A stretch of DNA of 64,000 bases from Verrucomicrobiia bacterium (GTDB lineage Bacteria; Verrucomicrobiota; Verrucomicrobiia; JADLBR01). Every line of letters begins with the position of its first letter. Within the stretch, counting starts at the first letter, position 1. Positions 25,769 through 34,022 of the stretch are shown here, in pieces. The position numbers and the translations under genes are program-made. The stretch covers positions 1-64,000 of the forward strand of contig JADLBR010000223.1 in assembly GCA_020847615.1 (NCBI GenBank). The letters are read 5' to 3'. Below the pieces are notes generated by a model. That model had not been told where the DNA came from, made no database searches, and saw only the letters and a list, made by a program, of their open reading frames with translations.

Positions 25769-25866
25769 ACGTCGTCCTCCGGATGCCAGAATAGGGAATC
25801 CGATGCGTCGCCGTCCATGAATGATCTTTCCAAATACTTGCACGATCTTAACCTCGATCCGCGCCG
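25769..25866. promoter_or_regulatory. Divergent promoter region, GH29 fusion / AraC regulator, with 21-bp direct repeat
   Basis: A 98-bp gap separates the two divergent starts. Within it GATCTT occurs at 25823-25828 and at 25844-25849, exactly 21 bp apart, with extra matches at flanking positions (GxAxGATCTTxxC). The spacing fits tandem AraC-family half-sites. It is a plausible binding site of the adjacent regulator, controlling both directions. No confident -10/-35 was placed. Confidence 0.45.
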
Positions 25867-26697
25867 ATGATCGACGACTTCAACCTCGTGCTCCTGTCCG
25901 GCGGGTTCTACCGCTGTGACCCGACATGGAGCAAGCCGGCGACCGGCATCGACCAGTGCTATAAGGTGTACTTTCCCGTGGGCGGTCGGGCGCGCCTCGA
26001 GATGGCCGGCGGCTGCCACGCGCTGGTCCCGCAACGCGTCTACTTTATCTCCGGTTTCCGCCTGCGGCGCCAACTCTGCCCGAGGCAGATGAGCGTGTAC
26101 TGGGTGCATTTCGTCCCGGAATCGCTGTACCTGCGCTATCTGCTGGACCAGCTGCCGCCGGTGGTCAGCTGGCCGCGTCGGAGCGCCGCGGCCAGCTACC
26201 GCGAGATCTGCGAGATCTTTGAGGAACCGTTCACCGAGCAGAGCCGGCCCCGGAAGGACAGTTCGCCGGCGCTCGATTGCCGGATTCAGGCCCTGCTCCT
26301 GGGATTGATCTCGCGCCTACTGGAGACACTGGACCAGGGGCGCGTGCGGGCATTCCAGCCAGAGTACTACCGGCTGAAGGCGGCCTTCGACTTCATGCAG
26401 TCGCATTTCCGGGAAAATCCCTCGCTGGAGCGGATCGCCGGACAGGTCGGGCTCGCGCCCAATTACTTCCACCGGCGGTTCCGCGCGCTGTTTGGGACGA
26501 CGCCGTTCAACTTCATGCTGGCGGGGCGCCTGAACCAGGCCCGCCGCCTGCTGGCGGGCACAGAACTCAGCATCAAGGAGGTCGCCGCCGCGGTGGGCTA
26601 CGACGACCCGCCCTATTTCACGCGCGTCTTCACCCGCAAGATGCATGTGGCGCCATCGGCCTACCGGGCGGCGATCCGCCGCGACCGCGAGACATGA
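25867..26697 (+). CDS. AraC-family transcriptional regulator
   Basis: 276 residues, cytoplasmic. Residues 1-150 form a cupin-like sensor (GIDQCYKVYFPVGGRARLEM ... ALVPQRVYFISGFRLRR), a type that binds sugars or sugar acids. Residues 175-272 are the AraC double helix-turn-helix: FDFMQSHFRENPSLERIAGQ, GLAPNYFHRRFRALFGTTPF and LSIKEVAAAVGYDDPPYFTR. The gene starts 98 bp from the GH29 fusion and points away from it, so it most likely activates that gene and the URO-D gene behind it. The sequence of the sensor half differs from the XylR-like regulator at 10356, suggesting a different inducer. Confidence 0.93.
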   Translation: MIDDFNLVLLSGGFYRCDPTWSKPATGIDQCYKVYFPVGGRARLEMAGGCHALVPQRVYFISGFRLRRQLCPRQMSVYWVHFVPESLYLRYLLDQLPPVVSWPRRSAAASYREICEIFEEPFTEQSRPRKDSSPALDCRIQALLLGLISRLLETLDQGRVRAFQPEYYRLKAAFDFMQSHFRENPSLERIAGQVGLAPNYFHRRFRALFGTTPFNFMLAGRLNQARRLLAGTELSIKEVAAAVGYDDPPYFTRVFTRKMHVAPSAYRAAIRRDRET

Positions 26698-26838
26698 TCC
26701 CCGCCAGCACGGCGGTGTTAGACTCGATCTTTTCGTGGTCCCATTTCTCCGGCCGCCGCCGCCACAGGCCATCGTTGTCGCCGCGCCCTCCCGTCGTCAT
26801 GGTGGTGTTCTCGGCGCGGTCCGCGATCGATGATGGAA

Positions 26839-26856
26839 GCGAGCCGGGCGGCTCGC
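26839..26856. terminator. Hairpin between convergent genes, possible bidirectional terminator
   Basis: GCGAGCC-GGGC-GGCTCGC is a perfect 7-bp stem with a 4-base loop, placed between the plus-strand AraC gene (stop 26697) and the minus-strand GH51-like gene (stop 26992). There is no T-run on either side, so intrinsic termination is uncertain. The rest of 26698-26991 holds no gene I can support. Confidence 0.3.
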
Positions 26857-26991
26857 CGGGCTAAAGCGGGCATGGAGGCGAGAAGCATCTCGGGGGCGTC
26901 CGGAGGCCTCGGAGAACTCCATGTGGTGACGAGATGGTGGCCAGCGAAATCCCCGGAGAGTGGCACCTCTGAAATCCGAGGCGCACGCCTA

Positions 26992-28530
26992 TCACCCCAC
27001 CTCGAGTTCCACCGCTGAAACCGAGGCGGCAGGGAATTCCCACAAGGCGCCCGCCGGGAGCGTCTTTTCGAGGGTCTTCATCACCGTGTCGCTGTTCAGG
27101 TGGGAGACCTCGATCATGGGATCCTCCGCCATTTCGAACACGCGCCCCCCCTTCACGATCATGCCATCCACATGCATCTGTGCCATGATCGCGCGACTCC
27201 GCCGCGTGTTGACCACGTGGAGGAAAACCGTGGTGCCCTGGCGGCTGGCGACCACATCCAACCCTTCGGGCGCTCGTTGGACCGCGAGCGCCCGGGTGCC
27301 GCAGTGATGGCGATAGAGTTGCATGATGCGCGCCACGGGCATGAGGTAGGACTTGCCGCCCGGGGTGGGAATCATCACGGCGTTGACCTGCCAGCGGGTG
27401 CCGCAGAAGTCGGCCGCCGTGGCGATCTTCAAGCAATCGCCGTGGCGCTGGTGGTTGTTCAGGATGCGCGCATACGAGACGCCGGCCGCCCATGTGGAAA
27501 GCACGTCGCAACGATGCCGGCCCGGGATCGCGAAGTGGCATTCCGTCATGGCCAGTGGGAAAGGGTGCCCACCGAGGCTCTCGCGCACGCGTCGGATCTT
27601 CCCGTCGCTGACTTCCCACGCCTTCATCAGCACCTCCCATGTGGCGGCGGGATCACGGCGATATAGCTCGCCCTGAAGAACCGGCTCCTTTGTGTCCGGA
27701 TTAAACATCGCGTGGAAGGCCAGGAATTGAACGTGCTCGCCCGCGACCTCTCTCATGCGCGGCGCCCAACCGCTGTCGCCCCAGGCAATCAACTTAATGT
27801 CGGGGTCCGAATGCCGCATGGCCCGAGCGAAGGCGACGGTCTTTGTCGCGGCCGTTTCCATGTCGAACCCCTGCTTGTCATACGAGGTTTCATTGCCGAT
27901 CTGCCAGTATTTGACCGGCAGTGTGGCGACGTGACCGTGGGCTCGGCGTTCCGCGTGATTCGCCTGGTTGCAGTAGGCCACCCACGCCGCCGCCTCCCGC
28001 GCGTCGGCGGTGCGCACGCTGCCCTTCGCTCTCACAAAGCGCTGACGGCCATCGGACTCAAAGTTCACGCAGATCAAGGGCTCGGCGGAGACCTGACGGC
28101 AGAAGTCTATCAACTCGACGGTTCCAACCTGGTTGGATTCTATGCCGCCCCAAAGCAGGTTGAGCATGGGCGGGCGCTCATCTCGCGGCCCCACTCCTTC
28201 GCGCCAGCGATAGTAGTCGGTGAAGATGCCGCCCCAGCGCAGCATCGGTGGCGCCAGCTCGCGAGTCACCTCCACCACGTCTCTCCGCCACTGGTCATGC
28301 GAGTGATCCCAGGCCGCCTCCACGGAACCGTCGGTGGTCCCCAGGGGTTCCATGAATTGCATGTAGAGGTACGGCGATAGTTCGAAACGAGGGGCGGGAT
28401 CAATCCGCAGCACGTCTGGACCCGGTTCCGCGGCAGCCATGACGCGCGGGGCGGCAGCGAGCGCCGCAGTCCCCGCCATCTGTCGGATTGCGCTCCGGCG
28501 GCTGATCGGGAGAAGAGTCGAGTCTTTCAT
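26992..28530 (-). CDS. GH51-like alpha-L-arabinofuranosidase, Tat-type signal
   Basis: 512 residues. The N-terminus (SRRSAIRQMAGTAALAAAP) is a Tat-like twin-arginine signal. The barrel has clan GH-A landmarks: PPMLRWGGIFTDYYRW, KYWQIGNETSYD with E214 as acid/base, and LAMTECHFAIPG with E330 as nucleophile. A C-terminal beta-domain follows (TTVFLHVVNTRRSRAI). The pattern is closest to GH51, but LAMTECH differs from the usual DEWG of GH51, so a related GH-A family remains possible. It would remove L-arabinofuranose or a similar pentose from branched chains. It stands alone: 515 bp separate it from the next gene upstream. Confidence 0.8.
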   Translation of the reverse strand: MKDSTLLPISRRSAIRQMAGTAALAAAPRVMAAAEPGPDVLRIDPAPRFELSPYLYMQFMEPLGTTDGSVEAAWDHSHDQWRRDVVEVTRELAPPMLRWGGIFTDYYRWREGVGPRDERPPMLNLLWGGIESNQVGTVELIDFCRQVSAEPLICVNFESDGRQRFVRAKGSVRTADAREAAAWVAYCNQANHAERRAHGHVATLPVKYWQIGNETSYDKQGFDMETAATKTVAFARAMRHSDPDIKLIAWGDSGWAPRMREVAGEHVQFLAFHAMFNPDTKEPVLQGELYRRDPAATWEVLMKAWEVSDGKIRRVRESLGGHPFPLAMTECHFAIPGRHRCDVLSTWAAGVSYARILNNHQRHGDCLKIATAADFCGTRWQVNAVMIPTPGGKSYLMPVARIMQLYRHHCGTRALAVQRAPEGLDVVASRQGTTVFLHVVNTRRSRAIMAQMHVDGMIVKGGRVFEMAEDPMIEVSHLNSDTVMKTLEKTLPAGALWEFPAASVSAVELEVG

Positions 28531-29046
28531 ACCGGATCAAATTGGGTTGAGAGGGGTAGTCCATTTGGCCCTCGCCGTCAAATTCATCGGCATGCGTTCC
28601 ACCCCGCTCACCACCACGGCTTCCCGCTCGTGGTTTCGGCACGCAATGGGTCGCCCGGCCTCCATTATGGAACTTCCTGATGTCGCAGGCGTCCATCCGT
28701 GCGCAACGGCGCGTTGGAAACGAGGTGAAATGGACGTGGACTCATCGTATGGGAGGCGGGCTTGTGTTACGCGCCCCTTTCCTCAGAAGGAGACGACGAA
28801 TGAGTAAATGACCCCCCCTGCCCCGCAAGCCGCTCCTGCAATGCTCGGCACGGTTGTGAAGGAGAGAGCGACCAGATGAGGAAGCCTGGCACCACCGAGA
28901 GCGCAAGCACGAAGCGGGGCTTTAGCAATTTACGGCGTGGGTCTTGCATTCACAGTCCCGGCAGACGCCCGGCGTCGTCGTGAGTTGCGTGGTTTGAGGA
29001 GACACAGGACATGATTTCTTCCCGCGAGCTCTTGTCTGTTTGAAGC
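28531..29046. other. 516-bp intergenic region without a supported gene
   Basis: The stretch between the GH51-like gene start and the end of the FAD oxidoreductase has no homology I recognise. A 60-codon minus-strand frame (28767-28949) has an odd low-complexity composition and no ribosome site, so I do not call it. No tRNA-like fold or strong hairpin was found. It must contain the promoter of the GH51-like gene. Confidence 0.5.
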
Positions 29047-30855
29047 TCAGTCCAGCAACTGACCTTCCTCCAACAGCACTTCACGCAGCTTGGGGTAGTT
29101 TACGTCCTGGACCGGAATCGCAGCGTCGATGGCGAGGGAAGCGGCGGCTCCGGCGCTTTGTCCGAGGATCATGAAGACGGGCTCCATGCGCGACGAACCA
29201 AACGCAACGTGGGTGGAGGAGATGACCGTAGGCACGAGGAGATTGATGCAATCGCTCTTCTTCGGGCGGAGGCAGCGGTAGCTGATGCGGTAGGGCTTCG
29301 GGACAGCCGAGTCGAACTGCCCTTCCACTCCAACCATGTCACCGGTCCAGTTGCGTTGGGCCTCGGTGATTTCGTCGGGCGCCGAGGTGCGGAGGTGGGT
29401 GATGTGCGCGTCTGTGGCCGTCTTGTAGATAATCCGGCGCACGATGTGCGAATCCATGATGAAGCTGCCCAGCCCCACGGAGTCTTCGATCACGGTCTTG
29501 CCCAGGCAATCGTGCTCGGTGAGCACGTAGTCGCCGCGGAGCCTGCGGCCCTCGCGCACATACAACTCGTGCGGCCAGCCGCCGGTTTCGGGGAACTCGG
29601 TCTTCGGCAGGCCAAACTGACTGACGCGCTGGCGAAACTCCGCCGGGATGCTCGGGTCGTTGGCGAGGAAGTAGAGATAGCCCTTCTGATAGTTCACGTG
29701 GTCTTGGAAAATCCGCTCGCGCTCCGCGTAGCTGGCATCCACCCAGCGGAGGCTGCCACCGACGAAGTCGAGCGACACAGGGCCGGCGGCGTTGCAGTCG
29801 CCCTCGTTCAGTTTCAGCGGCCCGCGTGAGTAGATGAGGTTCCACCACTCGGAGCGTGGGGCCGCGTTCACGTAGCGCTTGAGCAATTCGTAGCGCGCCA
29901 CTTTGTAGTCCGCCGGCCTGGGCCAGGGGATGGGATCGCGCTTGGTGGCAAACACGCGGAAGCAAAAGGGTTGGTAGCGTTTGTCTGCCTTACCGTGATC
30001 CTCCGGGGTGTAGGGCGTTGCATCCACGCCTTCGATGACGCCGCTCGCGGGATTGCCGGCCTCGACGTAAGGGTCCACCTTCCACTGGAAATTGTGCGGC
30101 GAGGATCGCGCGCCGATCTGGATGCCGTTCAGCTTCTCGCCAAAGTCAGCGTTGGACTCGCGGCCCGCGACATGCTCGACTCCCGCACGCGCCATCAGAT
30201 CGCCCTCATAGGTGGCGTCGATGAAGACCTTGCCGCGGGCGGCGTTGCCGTTCTCGAAAACGACCCTGGTGATCCGGTCGCCCTGCCGTTCGACCTGCTG
30301 CAGCCGATGCTCAAAGAAGACCGGGACGTCCAAGTCCGTGAGCATGGTGAGAAAAAGCGTTTCCACCTCGGCCGGGCTCTGAACCTGCTTCTCGAAGAAA
30401 TCCAGGAACACCTTCTTCGCCATGCCGCCAATGGCCTCCTTCTTGCCGTAGTCCACATCACTCAGTCCCGCGGATGACATTCCGCCGACGTGTCTCCTGA
30501 AAACGAAGATGCCGACGCTTTTCCCCATCTTCTTGGCCTGACAGGCCGCAGAGACAGCCGCCGGGCTGGCTCCATAGATGACGATGTCAAAGTCGTGCGT
30601 CTTCGGTGCCGCCTCCTTGGGCACGGGGTAGTAGTAGCGCAGTCCCGGGTTGAGGAGGCGTGGCTTCGGCAGCTCTTTCGCGATGGAGCCAGTCGTGATG
30701 GCGGTGGCGATGGCCGCGGCGATGCCCGCCGGAGTGCCGCCGCGAACGACGAGGTCGTGGCTGGCCGGTTCCGCGGCAGCCTCGAAAGGACTGGGGGCAA
30801 CGGCGCAGGCCCAACCCGCCAAGGCGAGAAGGGTTGATCGGATGCTCCCTTTCAT
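29047..30855 (-). CDS. Secreted FAD-dependent oxidoreductase with doubled N-terminus
   Basis: 602 residues from the ATG at 30855, which opens a Sec signal (MKGSIRSTLLALAGWACAVA); 30864 is an alternative. No strong ribosome site is seen. Two dinucleotide-binding starts follow each other: SHDLVVRGGTPAGIAAAIA (about 33-50) and HDFDIVIYGASPAAVSAA (about 87-104). Only the second continues into a full FAD_oxidored-type protein: RRHVGGMSSAGLSDVDYG, KVFIDATYEGDLMARAGVEH and a late ILGQSAGAAASLAI. The first is a stub. Such proteins are abundant beside glycosidases in PVC bacteria; the substrate is unknown. The doubled start suggests a fusion of two oxidoreductase genes. Confidence 0.8.
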   Translation of the reverse strand: MKGSIRSTLLALAGWACAVAPSPFEAAAEPASHDLVVRGGTPAGIAAAIATAITTGSIAKELPKPRLLNPGLRYYYPVPKEAAPKTHDFDIVIYGASPAAVSAACQAKKMGKSVGIFVFRRHVGGMSSAGLSDVDYGKKEAIGGMAKKVFLDFFEKQVQSPAEVETLFLTMLTDLDVPVFFEHRLQQVERQGDRITRVVFENGNAARGKVFIDATYEGDLMARAGVEHVAGRESNADFGEKLNGIQIGARSSPHNFQWKVDPYVEAGNPASGVIEGVDATPYTPEDHGKADKRYQPFCFRVFATKRDPIPWPRPADYKVARYELLKRYVNAAPRSEWWNLIYSRGPLKLNEGDCNAAGPVSLDFVGGSLRWVDASYAERERIFQDHVNYQKGYLYFLANDPSIPAEFRQRVSQFGLPKTEFPETGGWPHELYVREGRRLRGDYVLTEHDCLGKTVIEDSVGLGSFIMDSHIVRRIIYKTATDAHITHLRTSAPDEITEAQRNWTGDMVGVEGQFDSAVPKPYRISYRCLRPKKSDCINLLVPTVISSTHVAFGSSRMEPVFMILGQSAGAAASLAIDAAIPVQDVNYPKLREVLLEEGQLLD

Positions 30856-30904
30856 GCGGTGCATGGATTGACCACTCGTTGAGGCCTCGCCTTCAACGAC
30901 AAGC

Positions 30905-31132
30905 CTACCGGAAGTGCCCATTCTTGAAATGGCTATCCTTGACTTCTACATGCCGATCCTTGACCTGGTGCCAGCAACAAGATCGGCTTTCCTGAGTCCG
31001 CTTTGATCTCGCAGGAGAAACAGCCGGCGCCGCGAACAGGGCAAGGTTCGGCTCGCCTGCGACGGAGGATGCAACCGCCCAAAAGCCAGCGGCGGTCAGT
31101 GCCTGGAACAATGCGTGCAAGATGCGGTTCAT
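30905..31132 (-). pseudogene. Signal-peptide stub of a lost secreted protein
   Basis: 75 codons. It starts with a convincing Sec signal (MNRILHALFQALTAAGFWAV ... AGEPNLALFAAPAVSPA), where PNLAL resembles the start of a discoidin-type domain, but the frame then runs into unrelated basic sequence and stops. The ATG overlaps the stop of the GH78 gene (ATGA), as for real genes here. I read it as the 5' end of a secreted protein whose body was deleted; a functional small protein cannot be excluded. Confidence 0.45.
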
Positions 31133-33999
31133 GGATTTATCGTGTGAATCCCGGCCGCAACCTCGCGGCTGACCGTGCGGCCGGCGCCCGCGGGCAACCG
31201 GATGGTGGCGGTGGTGTTCGCGGGGACGGTGAATGTGTAGCCGACGGCGCCGCCGTCGCGCTCCCAGCGGCTCTTGATCGTGCCGTGCACCGTCCGAACT
31301 TCGGCCTCCGCCCATTTCATATCGGGTGGCGGCTGCGGCGCGAGGATGAAATGCTTGAAGCCCGGCTTATCGAACACGGGCTTGATGCCGCAGAGCGATT
31401 CGTAGCACCAGACGGCGGCGACCGGCTTCTCGCTCTGGATGAAACGGGCGGCGGGAAGTTTGCCCGGCACGTGGAAGTCGTTCCAATACGAATTGGCGGT
31501 GTCATATCCGTTCTCATAGAGCCATCGCCACGACGGCCACGTGTTCACGTTCCACAGATGATGGGCCACGCCGGGATGGCCAAATTCGCTGAGCACCGAT
31601 GAGATGAACCGCACGCCGATGAAACCGACCGAGAGATGACCCCCCCAATCCACCATGATCTGGCGCCTGAGATCGGCGGCCACCGCCGGCACATCGATCC
31701 CGGGCACAATGCCGGCTTGCAGAGCGAGGACGTTCTCCGCCTGGCTGCCATAGGACTTCTTCCCCGCGTCGTACGCCAGCTTATTGACAGTGGCCGCGAC
31801 ACGTTCGCGCAACGCGCCAAGTTCCGCGGCCCTTTCGCTCCTGCCCAGAACGCGGGCCGTGGCGATGACCTGATCCAGCGTGATGACAAACAAACAACGA
31901 TAGACGATGTCGCTGCGGGAACTGGCGCCGTCGCCGAAGTGGGGGCGTTCGCCGTTCTTCCAAACGTCCAGCCAGTCGCCTTGCGGGATGATGCCGACTC
32001 TGTCCTTCTGCTTGTCGAATTTTTCCAGCGAACGTGGATCGGTCATGCGGTCGGCATAGAGTTCGATGAATCGGAGCGCGTGATCGAAGTGGCGCCGCGC
32101 CAGCTCGCGGTTGCCGGTGAATAGCAATCCGCGGGCCGGCTCGATGAGCGTGTCCGCCAGCGCAACAAAAGCGCCCGAATTCCTGCCATGAAAATATCTC
32201 GGGGCCGGCGCCTTGATGGGCGGGAAACCGGCGGTGGGGCCGTCCTCGACTGTCTGCAGCTGGATGTCGGTCACGGCCTTCTCCCAAAGTTGCGGATCGT
32301 TCCACGCATACGCCAGGAAATCGCCCGCCATCGCCTGGTGGCCGCGGAAAGAATTCTTCTCCGCATCGGTGTTGTCGTTGACGAGACCGTGGGTCACGTA
32401 GCGCAGCGTCTTCGAGAACGACTCGTAGAGCTCGTTGACCTTGCCATCGGAGCACGCGAAGCGGCCCGTCTGCGGCAGATCGGTATGGACCACGACGCCG
32501 CAGACGTCCTCCAGCTTCGGTTTCTTGGTCAGGCCGGTGATCTCGAAGTAACGGAATCCGACGTAGCTGAATCGTCGCTGGAACGTCTCGCGGCCCTTGC
32601 CGCCCGCGACATACACGTCGCACACGTGAAACCGGCAGCGCTCCTTGTCATCGGCGTCAGGCGGACGCGAGTACAGCTCGCCGCCGATCATGTTCTCGAT
32701 CACTTTTCGGTCCAGTTTCGGGTCGGGATACGGCAACGGATGCCCCATGAAGTGCGGCTTGTTGCGGATGAACGGCGCCGGTCGAACGGCTATCTTGGTG
32801 CCCGCCGGTTCGTCGACGGTCAATTTCGGCCAGCCAGCGATTGTCTCGCCCAGATCGACGACGTAGATGCCGGGCGAGGGTTCGGTGATCTGCACGGACC
32901 TGACCTCGCGCACCGCGCGCTCCGGCGCGACCTGCATCGCCACCAACCGCTCCGCGGGCGCCGCGATGGCCTCGACGGGCGACCAGCCAGAATCATCGAA
33001 CCCCGGCTGGCCCCAGCCCGGCATTTCGCGGCGTGCGTCATAGACTTCGCCGATGAAGAGTTCGTTGCGGAGCAACGGGCCATAGCTGGCTTTCCAGCTG
33101 CCGTCGCTGACGACCCGAACGGATCCGGCATCGAGCCGCACAACCACGCCCTGGTTGCCGAGCTCGTCTTTGTAGGAATAGAATTTGTTCATCGGGGTGC
33201 CCCAGAACTGCCCGAGCTGATTGTACCAGCCATTGCCGACAATGATGCCGATGGCGTTCCTGCCCTGTTTGAGATAGCCGGTGACATCGTGCGCGACGTA
33301 GTAGATCTGCCGGTCGTATTCCTGGTAGGCCGGGTCAAGCACGCGGTCGCCAACGCGCTTGCCGTTGATGAACAATTCGTAGTAACCCAGCGACGCGATC
33401 AGCAGTTTCGCCTTCGCCGGAACGGCATCCAGCGTGAACTCGCGACGGAAGTACGGCGCGGGTCTCATGCGTTTCTCGACCCACGTGCGGGCGCTGGCAG
33501 ACACCTTGTTGCCGATCCCATAGAGCATCCAATGCTCGACCGCGTCGTTTGAGAACTCCGGCTCGGTTTTCATCCGAATCAGCTCCGCCTGCCAATCCGC
33601 CGGTTTGAGCATGCCCATCTCCCAAAACGTCGGTTCCGCGTACCCGGAAGGCTTGCCGTCCGCGTCCCAGATCTTGGCCGTCCACCAGACACGCTGGCCG
33701 GAGTTGAGCGCCTTGCCGGCATAGGCGACGTTCACCGATTGGTCCGAGTCGACCTTGCCGCTGTCCCACAGATCGGCTTGCCCCTCTTGGAGTCTCTCAA
33801 CACCGCTTGCGGCCAGCACACGGTACGCGGTCTGGCGAGCGCCCGCGCGATCGTCTTGGACGATCCATGACAACCTGGGCCGCGCCGCCTCGATGGCGAT
33901 AGGCCGGTCCTGATATTCACAGCGAAGCTGACTGGCGGCCCCAGACGCGGCCAACGGCACCAGAAGCAGGGTGGCAAGGAACCCAAAGAGCAGTTTCAT
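31129..33999 (-). CDS. GH78 alpha-L-rhamnosidase
   Basis: 956 residues from the ATG at 33999 (AAGGGA upstream; Sec signal MKLLFGFLATLLLVPLAASG). Domain order is that of GH78: N-terminal Fn3-like sandwich (RPRLSWIVQDDRAGARQTAY), the Bac_rhamnosid_N lectin-like part (YFRREFTLDAVPAKAKLLIA; GYYELFINGKRVGDRVLDPA), a second sandwich, an (alpha/alpha)6 catalytic barrel and a C-terminal sandwich. In the barrel NTDAEKNSFRGHQAMAGDFL replaces the usual CPQRDERLGWTGD block, with its Glu the likely general acid, and GDWLDVWKNGERP follows. It should release terminal alpha-L-rhamnose by inversion. The replaced motif suggests a divergent subfamily. It lies downstream of GH43 and GH51 genes in the same direction. 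Confidence 0.88.
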   Translation of the reverse strand: MKLLFGFLATLLLVPLAASGAASQLRCEYQDRPIAIEAARPRLSWIVQDDRAGARQTAYRVLAASGVERLQEGQADLWDSGKVDSDQSVNVAYAGKALNSGQRVWWTAKIWDADGKPSGYAEPTFWEMGMLKPADWQAELIRMKTEPEFSNDAVEHWMLYGIGNKVSASARTWVEKRMRPAPYFRREFTLDAVPAKAKLLIASLGYYELFINGKRVGDRVLDPAYQEYDRQIYYVAHDVTGYLKQGRNAIGIIVGNGWYNQLGQFWGTPMNKFYSYKDELGNQGVVVRLDAGSVRVVSDGSWKASYGPLLRNELFIGEVYDARREMPGWGQPGFDDSGWSPVEAIAAPAERLVAMQVAPERAVREVRSVQITEPSPGIYVVDLGETIAGWPKLTVDEPAGTKIAVRPAPFIRNKPHFMGHPLPYPDPKLDRKVIENMIGGELYSRPPDADDKERCRFHVCDVYVAGGKGRETFQRRFSYVGFRYFEITGLTKKPKLEDVCGVVVHTDLPQTGRFACSDGKVNELYESFSKTLRYVTHGLVNDNTDAEKNSFRGHQAMAGDFLAYAWNDPQLWEKAVTDIQLQTVEDGPTAGFPPIKAPAPRYFHGRNSGAFVALADTLIEPARGLLFTGNRELARRHFDHALRFIELYADRMTDPRSLEKFDKQKDRVGIIPQGDWLDVWKNGERPHFGDGASSRSDIVYRCLFVITLDQVIATARVLGRSERAAELGALRERVAATVNKLAYDAGKKSYGSQAENVLALQAGIVPGIDVPAVAADLRRQIMVDWGGHLSVGFIGVRFISSVLSEFGHPGVAHHLWNVNTWPSWRWLYENGYDTANSYWNDFHVPGKLPAARFIQSEKPVAAVWCYESLCGIKPVFDKPGFKHFILAPQPPPDMKWAEAEVRTVHGTIKSRWERDGGAVGYTFTVPANTTATIRLPAGAGRTVSREVAAGIHTINP

Positions 34000-34022
34000 G
34001 GCTGTGTCCCTTTCTTCGGTTG

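Noticed and set aside
28767-28949. 60-codon minus-strand ORF in the 516-bp gap
   Set aside because: No ribosome site, no coupling and no family; composition does not look like its neighbours, so coding is not supported.
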